Of a stretch of DNA of 64,000 bases, positions 1 through 10,176 are shown piece after piece. Source of the stretch: Chromatiales bacterium (lineage in GTDB: Bacteria > Pseudomonadota > Gammaproteobacteria > Chromatiales > Chromatiaceae); the NCBI GenBank assembly GCA_022360905.1, contig JAKSBX010000278.1:1-64000 (forward strand). Direction: 5' to 3'. Both the position numbers and the translations under genes were made by a program. How positions within the stretch are numbered: the stretch's first letter is position 1; each line of letters begins with the position of its first letter. The notes below the pieces were generated by a model. It did no database searches and was not told the DNA's origin. It saw only the letters and a program-made list of their open reading frames with translations.

Positions 1-255
1 GTGGTCACCCTGGCCCATCCGGATATGTTCTATTCCGGGGGAACCTTGATCATCGATCATGGTCTGCAACTGTCGTCCTCGTTCCTGCATCTGAGTAAGA
101 TCCTGGTGCAGGAGGGGCAAGTGGTAAAGCAGGGTGAGCCGATCGCCGAGATCGGTGCCACCGGTCGGGTGACCGGTCCCCATCTCGATTGGCGTATGAA
201 TCTCAGAGCCGCTCGTATCGATCCACAACTGCTGGTTCCACCAATGCCTGAATAG
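1..255 (+). CDS. M23/LytM-family peptidase, C-terminal fragment
   Basis: The frame is open at the left edge, so only the last 84 or so residues are visible. They read as the end of a LytM-type beta-barrel: a short-strand run around LIIDHG, a conserved FLHLSK stretch, the VKQGEPIAEIGATGR segment and the terminal motif TGPHLDWRMN. M23 enzymes are zinc endopeptidases that cut peptidoglycan cross-links in the periplasm. In the usual HxH motif the second His binds zinc; here it reads His-Leu-Asp, so zinc binding may be altered or use Asp. A true start cannot be given; the GTG at base 1 is simply the window edge. Whether it is an active enzyme or a divisome-activator-like relative is open. Confidence 0.8.
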   Translation: MVTLAHPDMFYSGGTLIIDHGLQLSSSFLHLSKILVQEGQVVKQGEPIAEIGATGRVTGPHLDWRMNLRAARIDPQLLVPPMPE

Positions 256-373
256 GACCAATCGGCACTTACTATTCGGGCCATCCGCATTATTACTGAT
301 GGCCTGATGAGTAATATGATAAAGTGCCCGTCATTCCGAAATCGGTTAATTTCACGTAATCAATGGAAAAACA

Positions 374-1693
374 ATGAGACCCACGAAGCAATTGGCGATA
401 CTTTTCCTGTTTCTATGGATGCCCCTTTCTCAGGCGGATGACTTGATGTCAGTCTATCGGCTTGCCCTGGAAAATGACCCTCAGCTTCAGGCCGCTAAAG
501 AGCAGTTGAATTCGGCCCGTGAGTCGAAGAGCCTGGCCCGTTCCCAGTTGCTGCCGACGATCGGTTTGGGCGCCACCTATGATGCGGTACGCAGTGATGT
601 GAAAACCCTGCAAGGCGCCTCGGTGGATGATACCAGCACCTATCGGGAGAGTGGTCTGGGGTTGAATCTGACCCAGCCGATCTATCGACGGGATCGGCTG
701 GTGCAGCTGGAACAGTCAGACAGCACCATCGCCCAGGCGGAGGCGGACTTTGCCTCTGCAGAGATCGACCTGATGGTTCGCAGCACCACCGCCTACTTCG
801 ATATCCTCTCTGCTGAGGATGACCTGCGGGTGGCCAATGCGGAGCGCGAGGCGACCGGCCGACAGCTCGAACAGGCCCAGCAGCGTTTCGACGTGGGCTT
901 GATCGCAATCACCGATGTGCATGAAGCCAAGGCGGCCTACGACGCCGCCCGCGCATCGGAAATTGCTGCTGAAAACAGTCTCGACAATGCCTGGGAGGCC
1001 CTGTTCGAAATCATCGGCCCCAAGGCGAAGAGCGAGCTCGCCAAGCTGGGGGATGGATTGTTACTCAATCCACCGGTCCCCAACAGTCTCACGGAGTGGT
1101 CGGATACCGCTCAGCAGCAGAACTACAGCATCATCGCTGCCCGTTCCAACCTCAAGGTGCTGGAGCAGGAGATCGATGTGAGCAAATCGGGACACTACCC
1201 GACCCTCGATCTGGTGGGCGGCTATTCCATGAACCGCAGTGACAGCGATCGGGCAACCGAGGCGGATACCGCCAAGATCGGGCTCTCTCTCGAAGTACCG
1301 ATCTATACCGGTGGGGCGGTGAGTGCCTCAACCCGCCAGTCCCAGGCTAACTATCGTGCCGCTCAGCAGAGTCTGGATCAGACCCGGCGGGGGGTTAACC
1401 GGCAGGTTCGGGATGCTTTTCGCGGAGTGCTCTCCACCATCAGTCAGGTGGAAGCGCTGAAAGCGGCCACGGTTTCGGCTCAGAGTGCGCTAGAGTCGAC
1501 TCAGGCCGGCTATGAAGTGGGTACCCGTACCATCGTGGATGTGTTGAATGTGCAGCGCAACCTTTTCTCATCCCAGCGCGACTATCTCAACTCCCGTTAT
1601 GGCTATATCCTCAACGGTCTGGCCTTGAAATCCGCGGCCGGAACGCTCAGTGAGGGTGATCTGGAGACGGTCAACGGCTGGTTGGAAAAGTGA
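374..1693 (+). CDS. tolC: TolC-family outer membrane efflux/secretion channel
   Basis: 439 residues, the usual size of TolC. The product is the outer-membrane and periplasmic tunnel used by type I secretion and tripartite RND/MFS efflux pumps. It begins with a signal peptide (a basic start then LAILFLFLWMPLSQA, cleavage near residue 21). After that come two OEP repeats of long heptad-like helices, with the family pattern around LTQPIYRRD near residue 100 and its second-half counterpart LEVPIYTGG near 310. The C-terminal VGTRTIVDVLNVQRNLFSSQRDY segment is also typical of TolC. It lies 20 bp before aroC and may be co-transcribed with it. No inner-membrane pump partner is in the window. Confidence 0.93.
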   Translation: MRPTKQLAILFLFLWMPLSQADDLMSVYRLALENDPQLQAAKEQLNSARESKSLARSQLLPTIGLGATYDAVRSDVKTLQGASVDDTSTYRESGLGLNLTQPIYRRDRLVQLEQSDSTIAQAEADFASAEIDLMVRSTTAYFDILSAEDDLRVANAEREATGRQLEQAQQRFDVGLIAITDVHEAKAAYDAARASEIAAENSLDNAWEALFEIIGPKAKSELAKLGDGLLLNPPVPNSLTEWSDTAQQQNYSIIAARSNLKVLEQEIDVSKSGHYPTLDLVGGYSMNRSDSDRATEADTAKIGLSLEVPIYTGGAVSASTRQSQANYRAAQQSLDQTRRGVNRQVRDAFRGVLSTISQVEALKAATVSAQSALESTQAGYEVGTRTIVDVLNVQRNLFSSQRDYLNSRYGYILNGLALKSAAGTLSEGDLETVNGWLEK

Positions 1694-1713
1694 TTCCCAA
1701 GGGGTAGGTTTCT

Positions 1714-2805
1714 GTGTCAGGCAATAGTATCGGCAAACTCTTTACGGTGACCTCATTTGGAGAGTCCCATGGTCCCGCCATCGGCTGTATCGTGGATGGG
1801 TGTCCTCCAGGAATGGCCCTTAGCGAGGCGGACCTTCAGCAGGACCTGGATCGCCGCAAGCCTGGTACTTCCCGTCATACCACCCAGCGTCGTGAAGCGG
1901 ATCAGGTGGAGATTCTGTCTGGAGTATTCGAAGGCAAGACTACCGGTACTCCGATCGGCCTGTTAATCCGCAATACGGATCAGCGCTCCAAAGACTACTC
2001 CGAAATCATGGACCGTTTCCGGCCTGGTCATGCGGACTATACCTATAACCAGAAGTATGGTTTCCGTGACTATCGGGGGGGCGGTCGCTCATCCGCACGG
2101 GAGACCGCGATGCGGGTGGCCGCCGGCGGTATCGCCAAGAAATATCTGCAGCAGCGTTACGGCATCCAGGTTCGTGGTTATCTCTCCCAAATCGGGCCGA
2201 TCCGCTCGGAGCAGTTCGACTGGGACCAGGTCGAGCAGAATCCTTTCTTCTGCCCGGATGCTGCCAAAGTGCCCGAGATGGAAGCCTACATGGATGAGCT
2301 GCGCAAAGAGGGCAACTCCATCGGTGCCCGTATCAATGTGGTTGCCAGCGGCATGATTGCCGGACTCGGCGAGCCGATCTTCGACCGGCTCGATGCGGAT
2401 CTGGCCCACGCCCTGATGAGCATCAATGCGGTCAAGGGGGTGGAGATCGGTGACGGTTTTCTCTCGGTGGAGCAGAAGGGCACAGAGCATCGCGACGAGA
2501 TGACCCCGGAAGGCTTTCTCACCAATCACGCCGGCGGCGTATTGGGAGGGATCTCCAGCGGTCAGGATCTGGTGGCCTCAATCGCTCTCAAACCAACTTC
2601 CAGCCTGCGTCTGCCCGGTCAGACGGTAAACCGCTCAGGTGAGTCTGTGGAGGTGGTTACCAAAGGGCGTCACGACCCTTGCGTAGGCATTCGAGCAACC
2701 CCGATCGCTGAGGCGATGATGGCGATTGTGATCATGGATCATCTGTTGCGTCATCGTGGACAGAACATGGATGTGGAGTCGGGCCTTGCAGATCTGGGTG
2801 GTTAG
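1714..2805 (+). CDS. aroC: Chorismate synthase
   Basis: 363 residues, full length. It catalyses the last shikimate step, converting EPSP to chorismate with reduced FMN, which supplies the Trp genes found 12 kb downstream. Family signatures are visible: [18 protein letters not shown] near the N terminus, the RPGHADYTY segment, the [26 protein letters not shown]-binding stretch and a GGISSGQ motif near residue 280. It starts with GTG at 1714, with a purine-rich AAGGGGTAGG run just upstream. The downstream spacer contains a tandem GTTAGGGCCT duplication (about 2803-2822) related to the dispersed repeat family described elsewhere. Confidence 0.97.
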   Translation: MSGNSIGKLFTVTSFGESHGPAIGCIVDGCPPGMALSEADLQQDLDRRKPGTSRHTTQRREADQVEILSGVFEGKTTGTPIGLLIRNTDQRSKDYSEIMDRFRPGHADYTYNQKYGFRDYRGGGRSSARETAMRVAAGGIAKKYLQQRYGIQVRGYLSQIGPIRSEQFDWDQVEQNPFFCPDAAKVPEMEAYMDELRKEGNSIGARINVVASGMIAGLGEPIFDRLDADLAHALMSINAVKGVEIGDGFLSVEQKGTEHRDEMTPEGFLTNHAGGVLGGISSGQDLVASIALKPTSSLRLPGQTVNRSGESVEVVTKGRHDPCVGIRATPIAEAMMAIVIMDHLLRHRGQNMDVESGLADLGG

Positions 2806-2832
2806 GGCCTGTTAGGGCCTGGTCAATCAAGG

Positions 2833-3999
2833 ATGCCATACTGGCGCCTCTCCGGTTTCTACTTTTTCTACTTCGCCTCTCTCGGAGCGCTGTTGCCATT
2901 TTGGGGGCTCTATCTGCAGGATCGGGGTTACTCTCCGGTAGAGATTGGTGAATTGATGGCGGTGATCATGGTCACCAAGTTGATTGCACCGAATATCTGG
3001 GGGTGGATTGCGGATCATACCGGTCAACGCATGCCCATCGTGCGTCTCGCTTCCCTGTTCTCAGTCATCTGTTTCGTCGGGGTCTTCTTTGTTGAAGGCT
3101 ACTGGGCACTGGCCCTGGTGATGATGCTGTTCAGCTTCTTCTGGAACGCCTCCTTGCCCCAGTTCGAGGCGGTCACCATGAGCTATCTGCACGAACGGAT
3201 TCAGCACTACAGCCGGATTCGTCTGTGGGGTTCGGTCGGTTTTATTCTGGCGGTATTGGCACTGGGCTTCATGCTAGAGCAGTGGGGAGTAGGGCTGGTA
3301 CCGAAAGTGGTATTGGTGTTCTATCTGGGAATCTTTCTGTATAGCCTGCTGGTGCCGGAAAAAGGTGCCGGAGTGGTCCAGCATACTCAAGGTTCGATTC
3401 TCGATGTGTTGAAACGTAGAGAGATCATCGCCTTTCTGCTGGTCTGCTTTCTGATGCAGGCGAGCCACAGTGCCTACTACGCCTTCTATTCCATCTATAT
3501 GGAGGAGATCGGTTACAGCAGCAGCCTGATTGGACAGCTGTGGGCTTTGGGTGTGGTTGTTGAGGTGTTGGTGTTCCTGGTGATGCACCACATGCTGCAT
3601 CGTTGGGGTGCCCGGACGGTGCTGATTGCCAGTCTGGCGATCGCGGTGATCCGCTGGGTGCTGGTGGCGACCACCTCGGATCAGTTGCCCATGGTGCTGT
3701 TGGCGCAGGTGATGCACGCAGCGACTTTCGGCACCTTCCATGCTGCAGCGATCCATATGGTGCATCACTATTTCGTTGGCAAACACCAGGGGCGGGGCCA
3801 GGCACTCTACAGCAGCATCAGTTTCGGGGCAGGCGGTGCCTTCGGCAGTCTACTGAGTGGCTATCTGTGGAGCGGCATGGGACCCGAGGCACCTTATTGG
3901 GTGGCCGCGGGCTATGCGTTGATCGCGGTGATCATCGCCATGCGCTGGCTTGATCATCGTGACGCCTCGTCAGGTCAGGCCGCTAAACAAGTTCAGTGA
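2833..3999 (+). CDS. MFS transporter, HcaT-like (MFS_1_like)
   Basis: 388 residues with about 12 hydrophobic segments, so an inner-membrane major facilitator. The N-terminal pattern (PYWRLSGFYFFYFASLGALLPFWGLYLQ) and the cytoplasmic loop GWIADHTGQRMPIVR after the second to third helices resemble the HcaT / phenylpropionate-permease branch (MFS_1_like). The family is often annotated as a phenylpropionate permease, but no catabolic genes are nearby, so the substrate is unknown. The ATG has a short AAGG immediately upstream. It lies 27 bp after aroC. Confidence 0.85.
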   Translation: MPYWRLSGFYFFYFASLGALLPFWGLYLQDRGYSPVEIGELMAVIMVTKLIAPNIWGWIADHTGQRMPIVRLASLFSVICFVGVFFVEGYWALALVMMLFSFFWNASLPQFEAVTMSYLHERIQHYSRIRLWGSVGFILAVLALGFMLEQWGVGLVPKVVLVFYLGIFLYSLLVPEKGAGVVQHTQGSILDVLKRREIIAFLLVCFLMQASHSAYYAFYSIYMEEIGYSSSLIGQLWALGVVVEVLVFLVMHHMLHRWGARTVLIASLAIAVIRWVLVATTSDQLPMVLLAQVMHAATFGTFHAAAIHMVHHYFVGKHQGRGQALYSSISFGAGGAFGSLLSGYLWSGMGPEAPYWVAAGYALIAVIIAMRWLDHRDASSGQAAKQVQ

Positions 4000-4004
4000 G
4001 TCGA

Positions 4005-4147
4005 ACCGCAAATGGCGCAAATCACCGCAAAGCGTCGCCAATAAGTTGTTTTAATTTTCTGCTTCTATTGCGCTTCAATTATTACTTAAAATCGCGGTTA
4101 ATCAGTTTTTGCATCGACTAGCGGTGATTCGCGCCTCTTCGCGGCTA
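4005..4147. repeat. Family-2 dispersed inverted repeat (CCGCAAATGNACGC type)
   Basis: The MFS-ndk spacer holds a left arm at 4005-4034 (ACCGCAAATGGCGCAAATCA then CCGCAAAGCG) and a right arm at 4121-4147 (GCGGTGATTCGCGCCTCTTC then GCGGCTA). These arms are imperfect reverse complements. Related sequence occurs at 21098-21161, 25290-25458 and 47282-47305. No coding frame runs through it. It looks like a non-coding dispersed repeat; mobility or function is not shown. Confidence 0.6.
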
Positions 4148-4265
4148 ACTCAAGCTTGACACCAACCGGACAGATGAGTATTTTGCGCACCTGCTGCGCT
4201 GCAGCATGGATTTCCAGCGTGCAGCCGCTTTTTCTCAACCCAGATTCTCTCCGGAGCCCTAAACA

Positions 4266-4694
4266 ATGGCCATTGAACGCACTTTTTCCATCGTCAAACC
4301 CGATGCGGTAGCCAAAAACCTGATCGGTAAAATCTATGCACGTTTCGAAGACGCGGGTCTGAAGATCGTTGCATCAAAGATGCTGCATCTCAGCCGTGAG
4401 CAGGCCGGGGAGTTCTATGCGGTGCATAAAGAGCGTCCCTTCTATAACGATCTGCTCGATTTCATGACCTCCGGCCCAGTCATGGTTCAGGTGCTGGAAG
4501 GTGAGAATGCGATCAGCCGCAACCGTGAGATCATGGGTGCCACCAACCCTCAGGAGGCCGCATCAGGCACCATCCGGGCCGATTTCGCCGAGACGGTTGA
4601 TGAGAATGCCGTGCATGGTTCCGATGGTCCCGATACCGCCAAGGTGGAGATTGAGTTCTTCTTTCCGGAAGGGATCTGCGAGCGTACCCGCTAA
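4266..4694 (+). CDS. ndk: Nucleoside diphosphate kinase
   Basis: 142 residues, the normal Ndk length. It transfers the gamma phosphate from ATP to other NDPs through a phospho-histidine and balances (d)NTP pools in the cytoplasm. The N-terminal [12 protein letters not shown] segment and the active-site loop NAVHGSDG are clear, with the catalytic His at about residue 117. It is preceded by CTCCGGAGCCC, giving a GGAG ribosome binding site. Its stop codon overlaps by 3 bp the stop codon of the convergent LysR gene, so the two transcripts end tail to tail. Confidence 0.97.
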   Translation: MAIERTFSIVKPDAVAKNLIGKIYARFEDAGLKIVASKMLHLSREQAGEFYAVHKERPFYNDLLDFMTSGPVMVQVLEGENAISRNREIMGATNPQEAASGTIRADFAETVDENAVHGSDGPDTAKVEIEFFFPEGICERTR

Positions 4695-5578
4695 GAGACC
4701 TGACGATCGCTCTGCGCCAGCAGCTGCTGGCGCATGGCATTAGCCACATTGGAGAGTGTCCGCTTGCGGTGAGTCACGATACCCAGTGAGCGACTCAGCT
4801 GCAGCTCCGGCACCTCCAATTTCAGAATCTGACCCTCCTCAAGCAGTATTTCCGGCAGCAGGCTCCAGCCCAGGCCGATACTGGTCATCATTTTCAATGT
4901 CTCCAGATAGTCGGTTGCCAAGGTGCAGTTCACCGTCAGCTGTCGGTCGTTGATCGACTGTTCCAACAGCGTTCGGGTGTAGGTTCCCTTGGTGGGTAGT
5001 ACTGCCGGGTGGTTTACCAGTTGTTTCAAGCTGGTTGATGGCTGTCGGGCCAGTTGATGATCAGGGCCAACCGCAAAACAGAGTGGGTCATGCCAGATCT
5101 TCAATGCATCAAGCGCCTCGATGGGGTTGAGGGGCAGGGTGACCACGGCCATCTCCAACTCACCGTGTTCCACTGCCTGACAGGCTTTTTCCGACTCCAT
5201 AAAGCGTATATCCAATTCGGCGTTTGGAAAGGCATCTGAAAAATTTCTCAGCACCGATGGCAGGCGATGCAGGCCGATATGGTGGCTGGTCCCCATCACC
5301 AGTCGACCGGAGATCTCCCCGGAGAGATTGGAGAGGCCCCTTCGGATATCGGCCATCTCCTGCAGTATCTGCTCGGCCCGGGGTAGCAGTTGCCGACCCG
5401 CCTCGGTGAGGAAAACCTGTCTTCCCACCCGGTCGAAGAGGCGTACTGACAACTCCTGTTCAAGTGCTGCGACCCGCTTGCTGACGGCGGGTTGTGTCAG
5501 GTAGAGGCCCTGGGCTGCATTGGAGAATGATCCTTCCCTGGCAACCTGGACAAATGCGCGTAGTGATGCGAACTCCAT
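4691..5578 (-). CDS. LysR-family regulator divergent from leuC
   Basis: 295 residues. I chose the ATG at 5578 because the product then begins [20 protein letters not shown], the standard LysR helix-turn-helix start, and because an AGGA ribosome binding site lies 7-8 bases upstream. The upstream in-frame extension to 5635 is AT-rich and unlike the family. The winged HTH covers about residues 1-60 ([17 protein letters not shown] recognition region), followed by a LysR substrate-binding domain from about residue 88. It is divergent from leuC with a 123-bp shared promoter region, so it most likely controls the leucine genes and itself. The effector is not known from sequence. Confidence 0.9.
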   Translation of the reverse strand: MEFASLRAFVQVAREGSFSNAAQGLYLTQPAVSKRVAALEQELSVRLFDRVGRQVFLTEAGRQLLPRAEQILQEMADIRRGLSNLSGEISGRLVMGTSHHIGLHRLPSVLRNFSDAFPNAELDIRFMESEKACQAVEHGELEMAVVTLPLNPIEALDALKIWHDPLCFAVGPDHQLARQPSTSLKQLVNHPAVLPTKGTYTRTLLEQSINDRQLTVNCTLATDYLETLKMMTSIGLGWSLLPEILLEEGQILKLEVPELQLSRSLGIVTHRKRTLSNVANAMRQQLLAQSDRQVS

Positions 5579-5582
5579 ATCT

Positions 5583-5597
5583 ATTCCTAAAAAGAAT
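5583..5597. promoter_or_regulatory. Candidate LysR box (ATTC-N7-GAAT)
   Basis: A short dyad ATTCCTAAAAAGAAT contains the T-N11-A spacing typical of LysR operators. It overlaps the leader of the LysR gene, within the 123-bp divergent region shared with leuC. Position and symmetry are the only evidence, and short dyads of this kind arise by chance in AT-rich DNA. Confidence 0.25.
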
Positions 5598-5701
5598 GGA
5601 AAAAATGAAAAATATGAATTTGTATTATGTAGCACACTCCCCTATGTTTTGACTACCCGCCGCAGCAGATACTGTTAGGCAGACCAGTAACAGGAGCAAC
5701 A

Positions 5702-7105
5702 ATGAGTGCCAAGACGCTTTACGACAAACTTTGGGAATCCCATCTGGTGCGTACCGATGAGGATGGTACGGCGCTGATCTATATCGATCGCCACCTGGTG
5801 CATGAAGTGACCTCGCCCCAGGCTTTTGAAGGTCTGCGTCTGGCCGGGCGTAAACCCTGGCGCACCGACGCCAATCTGGCCACGCCGGATCACAATGTAC
5901 CTACCACTGAGCGTTCGGGCGGGGTGTCGACCATTGTCGATCCGGTCTCCCGGCTGCAGGTGGAGACCCTGGATCAGAACTGCCGGGATTTCGCCATCAC
6001 CGAGTTCGAGATGCTCGATCCCAGACAGGGCATCGTGCATGTGATCGGTCCGGAGCAGGGGGCCACCCTGCCGGGAATGACCGTGGTGTGCGGTGACTCC
6101 CACACTTCAACCCATGGCGCTATGGGTGCCCTGGCTTTCGGTATCGGTACCTCTGAGGTTGAACACGTACTGGCGACCCAGTGCCTGATTCAGAAAAAGT
6201 CCAAGTCGATGCAGGTACGGGTGGACGGTCAGGTTGCCCCCGGGGTCACCGCAAAGGACATCGTGTTGGCGATCATCGGCAAAATCGGAACCGCGGGTGG
6301 CACCGGATACGCGATCGAGTTCGCCGGAGATGCCATTCAAGCACTCTCCATAGAAGGTCGTCTGACACTCTGTAATATGGCCATCGAGGCGGGCGCCAGG
6401 GCAGGCTTCGTAGCGGTGGACCAGAAGACTATCGACTATGTCAAAGGCCGACCCTATGCCCCGCAAGGTGATGATTGGGACAAGGCAGTGGCCTACTGGC
6501 AGACTCTGCACACCGATCCCGGTGCCGAATTCGACAAAGTTGTGACCCTCGATGGGGCCAGCATCAAACCTCAGGTTACCTGGGGCACCTCACCGGAGAT
6601 GGTGGTTGGTGTCGATCAGGCGGTGCCCGACCCGGCGGCTGAAGCGGATAAGGTGAAGGCGGACGGTATGCGCCGGGCGCTTGAGTATATGGGCTTGGAG
6701 GCGGGTACCCCGATTCGGGATATTGCAGTGGACAAAGTCTTCATCGGTTCCTGCACCAACTCACGTATCGAAGACCTGCGTGCGGCGGCCGAGGTGGCGA
6801 AAGGTCAACAGGTGGCGTCGAACGTCAAGCTGGCCCTGATCGTACCGGGTTCCGGTCTGGTCAAGGCGCAGGCCGAGAAGGAGGGTCTGGACCGGATCTT
6901 TGTCGAGGCGGGATTCGAATGGCGTGAGCCCGGCTGTTCCATGTGTCTGGCCATGAACGCAGACCGCCTGGAGCCGGGTGAGCGTTGCGCATCCACCTCA
7001 AACCGCAATTTTGAGGGGCGCCAGGGACAGGGTGGCCGTACCCATTTGGTCAGTCCCGCAATGGCTGCTGCTGCGGCCATTCATGGCCACTTCGTTGAGA
7101 TCTAA
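5702..7105 (+). CDS. leuC: 3-isopropylmalate dehydratase, large subunit
   Basis: 467 residues, full length. With LeuD it isomerises 2-isopropylmalate to 3-isopropylmalate in leucine synthesis and carries a [4Fe-4S] cluster of the aconitase type. The N-terminal [12 protein letters not shown] and the [30 protein letters not shown] block are diagnostic. The cluster cysteines are in [17 protein letters not shown] and in [11 protein letters not shown]. An AGGAG ribosome binding site precedes the ATG. It is the first gene of leuC-leuD-leuB, divergent from the LysR regulator. leuA is not in the window. Confidence 0.98.
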   Translation: MSAKTLYDKLWESHLVRTDEDGTALIYIDRHLVHEVTSPQAFEGLRLAGRKPWRTDANLATPDHNVPTTERSGGVSTIVDPVSRLQVETLDQNCRDFAITEFEMLDPRQGIVHVIGPEQGATLPGMTVVCGDSHTSTHGAMGALAFGIGTSEVEHVLATQCLIQKKSKSMQVRVDGQVAPGVTAKDIVLAIIGKIGTAGGTGYAIEFAGDAIQALSIEGRLTLCNMAIEAGARAGFVAVDQKTIDYVKGRPYAPQGDDWDKAVAYWQTLHTDPGAEFDKVVTLDGASIKPQVTWGTSPEMVVGVDQAVPDPAAEADKVKADGMRRALEYMGLEAGTPIRDIAVDKVFIGSCTNSRIEDLRAAAEVAKGQQVASNVKLALIVPGSGLVKAQAEKEGLDRIFVEAGFEWREPGCSMCLAMNADRLEPGERCASTSNRNFEGRQGQGGRTHLVSPAMAAAAAIHGHFVEI

Positions 7106-7123
7106 TTAAAGAATTAACATTAG

Positions 7124-7161
7124 GTATTAGTTGTAATATACGGAAATAAATAAACTAATAC
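7124..7161. repeat. Perfect 9-bp inverted repeat between leuC and leuD
   Basis: GTATTAGTT at 7124-7132 is an exact reverse complement of AACTAATAC at 7153-7161, with a 20-base spacer. It lies in an unusually AT-rich 75-bp gap between leuC and leuD, genes that are usually tightly spaced. It could fold in the mRNA and tune relative expression or processing. No T-run follows, so it is not a standard terminator. Confidence 0.45.
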
Positions 7162-7180
7162 TGAAATTGAGGAATAGAAG

Positions 7181-7819
7181 ATGGAAAAATTCGAGACCTT
7201 TACCGGCACCGTCTGCCCCTTGGATCGATCCAATGTGGATACCGATGCCATTATTCCGAAGCAGTTTTTGAAATCGATCAAACGATCCGGTTTCGGGCCC
7301 AACCTGTTCGATGAGTGGCGCTATCTGGATCATGGTGAGCCGGGCATGGATAACAGCAAACGCCCATTGAATCCGGATTTCGTGCTCAACGATCCCCGTT
7401 ATCAGGGGGCTCAGGTGTTGTTGGCTCGGGAGAACTTCGGTTGCGGTTCATCCCGGGAACACGCCCCCTGGGCACTGGACGACTACGGGTTTCGCGTCAT
7501 TATTGCCCCGAGTTATGCCGACATTTTCTTTAATAACTGTTTCAAGAATGGCATATTACCTATTGTTCTTGATGAAAAAATAGTGGATGAACTCTTTGCT
7601 CAGGCAACCCTTGAGCAAGCACTCTCCCTGACTGTGGATCTGCAGCAACAGCAACTGGTGGTCGGCGATGCCGAGCCTATCCCATTTGAAGTGGATCCGT
7701 TTCGTAAACACTGTTTGCTCAACGGGCTGGATGACATCGGCCTGACTCTGCAACATGTGGATCTGATCAAAGCCTATGAAGCGCGTCGTGCCGATGAAGC
7801 GCCCTGGCTCTTTTCTTGA
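7181..7819 (+). CDS. leuD: 3-isopropylmalate dehydratase, small subunit
   Basis: 212 residues, the expected size for the proteobacterial LeuD swivel-domain subunit that pairs with LeuC. Diagnostic stretches are [22 protein letters not shown], the DEWRY segment and the active-site loop [28 protein letters not shown] ribosome binding site lies just upstream of the ATG. The gene sits 75 bp after leuC and 12 bp before leuB. Confidence 0.98.
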   Translation: MEKFETFTGTVCPLDRSNVDTDAIIPKQFLKSIKRSGFGPNLFDEWRYLDHGEPGMDNSKRPLNPDFVLNDPRYQGAQVLLARENFGCGSSREHAPWALDDYGFRVIIAPSYADIFFNNCFKNGILPIVLDEKIVDELFAQATLEQALSLTVDLQQQQLVVGDAEPIPFEVDPFRKHCLLNGLDDIGLTLQHVDLIKAYEARRADEAPWLFS

Positions 7820-7831
7820 GGTAATTAATCG

Positions 7832-8908
7832 ATGAGCAAACAAATTTTGATTCTGCCTGGTGACGGCATCGGGCCTGAGATTGTAACTGAAGCGGTTAAG
7901 GTGCTGGCGGCACTGCGCGATCGATTTGGCTTCGATGTTGAGATGGATGAAGCGTTGGTCGGTGGTGCTGCCATCGACGCCACCGGTGGCCCGCTGCCTG
8001 AGGCGACCCTGGATCTCGCCAAAGAGGCGGATGCCATACTGCTCGGAGCGGTCGGTGGTCCCAAATGGGAGCAGCTCGACATCTCCATCCGTCCGGAGAA
8101 GGGCTTGCTGGGCCTGCGTTCCGCACTCAATCTGTTCGCCAATCTGCGTCCGGCGATTCTCTATCCCCAGCTGGCGGATGCTTCCAGTCTGAAAGCCGAG
8201 ATTGTGGCCGGCCTCGATATCATGATCGTGCGTGAACTGACCGGCGGCATCTATTTCGGTCAGCCCAGAGGTGTCAGGGAGCTGGAAGGGGGAGAAAAGC
8301 AGGGCTTCAATACCCTGGTCTACCAGGAATCTGAAGTGGACCGCATCGCCCGGGTGGCCTTTGATATCGCCAGAAAACGGGATAGTCGCGTCTGTTCCGT
8401 GGACAAGGCCAATGTGCTCGAGTGTACCGAACTCTGGCGGGAAGTGGTGACCCGGGTCGGTGAAGAGTATGCAGACGTCGACCTGAGTCACATGTATGTG
8501 GACAATGCGGCCATGCAGTTGGTGAAATGGCCGAAACAGTTCGATGTGATGGTCACCACCAACATGTTTGGCGATATCCTTTCCGATTGCGCCGCCATGC
8601 TGACCGGTTCCATCGGGATGCTGCCATCCGCCTCACTGGATGAGCAGGGCAAGGGCATGTACGAGCCGATCCATGGCTCAGCCCCCGATATCGCAGGACA
8701 GGGGGTAGCCAATCCATTGGCGACCATTCTCTCGGTGGCGATGATGTTGCGCTATAGCCTGGATGAGCCGGCGATGGCTGATCGGGTGGAAGCGGCTGTG
8801 AATAGAGTATTGGATCAGGGTCTGCGCACCCCCGACATCTTTGCTGAGGGGATGACTGAGGTAAACTGTGAAACCATGGGTGATGCAGTTGTTGCCGCAT
8901 TGGATTGA
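7832..8908 (+). CDS. leuB: 3-isopropylmalate dehydrogenase
   Basis: 358 residues. It oxidatively decarboxylates 3-isopropylmalate with NAD+ to 2-oxoisocaproate, the last step before leucine transamination. The family features are [14 protein letters not shown] at the N terminus, the REL(T)GGIYFG active-site strand, the [12 protein letters not shown] substrate and metal region and [14 protein letters not shown] near the C terminus (NAD-binding loop). GAGG precedes the ATG by about 8 bases. It completes the leuC-leuD-leuB unit. Confidence 0.98.
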   Translation: MSKQILILPGDGIGPEIVTEAVKVLAALRDRFGFDVEMDEALVGGAAIDATGGPLPEATLDLAKEADAILLGAVGGPKWEQLDISIRPEKGLLGLRSALNLFANLRPAILYPQLADASSLKAEIVAGLDIMIVRELTGGIYFGQPRGVRELEGGEKQGFNTLVYQESEVDRIARVAFDIARKRDSRVCSVDKANVLECTELWREVVTRVGEEYADVDLSHMYVDNAAMQLVKWPKQFDVMVTTNMFGDILSDCAAMLTGSIGMLPSASLDEQGKGMYEPIHGSAPDIAGQGVANPLATILSVAMMLRYSLDEPAMADRVEAAVNRVLDQGLRTPDIFAEGMTEVNCETMGDAVVAALD

Positions 8909-8930
8909 GTATGGTGGTATTGATAGCTTG

Positions 8931-8984
8931 AGCCTGGAATCAGAAGATCGTCGGCAGCTGATGAGTCGAAAATGATTCCAGGCT
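8931..8984. repeat. Perfect 12-bp inverted repeat between leuB and asd
   Basis: AGCCTGGAATCA (8931-8942) is exactly complementary to TGATTCCAGGCT (8973-8984) across a 30-base spacer. A second small hairpin, TCAGGA-GTCG-TCCTGA at 9015-9030, follows just before asd. There is no T-tract, so a simple intrinsic terminator is unlikely. It may be an mRNA structure separating the leu and asd transcripts, or an operator. Confidence 0.5.
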
Positions 8985-9060
8985 GCACCTATATTGATAT
9001 AAGGTATCAAGTCGTCAGGAGTCGTCCTGATCAACATGTTTTTAAACGGGTTAATTGAAG

Positions 9061-10176
9061 ATGAAAAGAGTCGGTTTCGTAGGTTGGCGTGGCATGGTGG
9101 GTTCGGTACTGATGGGCCGGATGCGTGATGAGGGAGATTTCTCCCTGATCGATGAGCCGGTCTTTTTTACCACCTCCCAGGTCGGGCAGGCGGGCCCGGA
9201 TATCGGTAAACCGATTCCGGCGCTGAAGGATGCAACGGATATCGATGAACTGATGGCGATGGAAGCCATCGTTACCTGTCAGGGCGGTAGCTACACCAAT
9301 CAGGTCTATGATCAGTTGCGTGCCGCCGGCTGGCAGGGTTACTGGATCGATGCGGCATCCAGCCTGCGTATGAAGGATCACACCCTGATCGTACTCGACC
9401 CGGTAAATGAGTCGGTGATCCGTAACGGTCTGGCAGATGGTCGGCGTGATTTTATCGGTGGCAACTGTACCGTCAGTCTGATGCTGATGGCGCTCGGCGG
9501 TCTGTTTCGTGAGGACCTGGTCGAGTGGACCACCTCAATGACCTATCAGGCGGCATCCGGTGCGGGAGCACGTAACATGCGTGAACTGATCAGCCAGATG
9601 GGCGCTCTGGAGACAGCGGTCCACGATCAATTGGTCGATCCCGCTTCTGCGATTCTGGATATCGATCGTAAAGTGGCCGATACCATGCGCGATGACGGAT
9701 TCCCAACAGATAACTTCGGGGCTGCCCTTGCCGGAAGCCTGATTCCCTGGATCGATGTGCCACTGGAAAACGGCCAGAGTAAAGAGGAGTGGAAGGGATT
9801 TGTCGAGACCAACAAGATTTTGGGACGAAGTGAGAACCCGGTACCAATCGATGGAACTTGTGTGCGAATTGGTGCAATGCGCTGCCACAGTCAGGCGTTG
9901 ACCATAAAGTTACGTAAGGATGTGCCGATAGACGAGGTGGAGTCAATACTGGATGGCGCCAACAGTTGGGTAAAAGTTGTTCCCAACGAGCGTGAACTGA
10001 CAGTCGATGAGCTGAATCCTGCCAAGGTAACCGGCACGCTGACTGTACCTGTTGGGCGTTTACGTAAAATGAATCTGGGTGAAGAGTATCTGAATGCCTT
10101 CACTGTGGGTGATCAGTTGTTATGGGGAGCTGCAGAGCCATTGCGGCGTATGTTGAGGATTTTGCTGGAAGGGTGA
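9061..10176 (+). CDS. asd: Aspartate-semialdehyde dehydrogenase
   Basis: 371 residues from the ATG at 9061. A TTG two codons earlier would add only two residues, and the family begins [16 protein letters not shown] as here. The enzyme reduces aspartyl phosphate to aspartate semialdehyde with NADPH, feeding lysine/diaminopimelate, threonine and methionine synthesis. The nucleotide-binding [14 protein letters not shown] and the active-site [16 protein letters not shown] (catalytic Cys) are clear, as is the [20 protein letters not shown] block. This is the gammaproteobacterial Asd type, placed between leuB and fimV as in pseudomonads. Confidence 0.97.
   Translation: MKRVGFVGWRGMVGSVLMGRMRDEGDFSLIDEPVFFTTSQVGQAGPDIGKPIPALKDATDIDELMAMEAIVTCQGGSYTNQVYDQLRAAGWQGYWIDAASSLRMKDHTLIVLDPVNESVIRNGLADGRRDFIGGNCTVSLMLMALGGLFREDLVEWTTSMTYQAASGAGARNMRELISQMGALETAVHDQLVDPASAILDIDRKVADTMRDDGFPTDNFGAALAGSLIPWIDVPLENGQSKEEWKGFVETNKILGRSENPVPIDGTCVRIGAMRCHSQALTIKLRKDVPIDEVESILDGANSWVKVVPNERELTVDELNPAKVTGTLTVPVGRLRKMNLGEEYLNAFTVGDQLLWGAAEPLRRMLRILLEG

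Noticed and set aside
4005..4147. Repeat clusters as CRISPR arrays
   Set aside because: The units are inverted and scattered, without regular spacers or cas genes.
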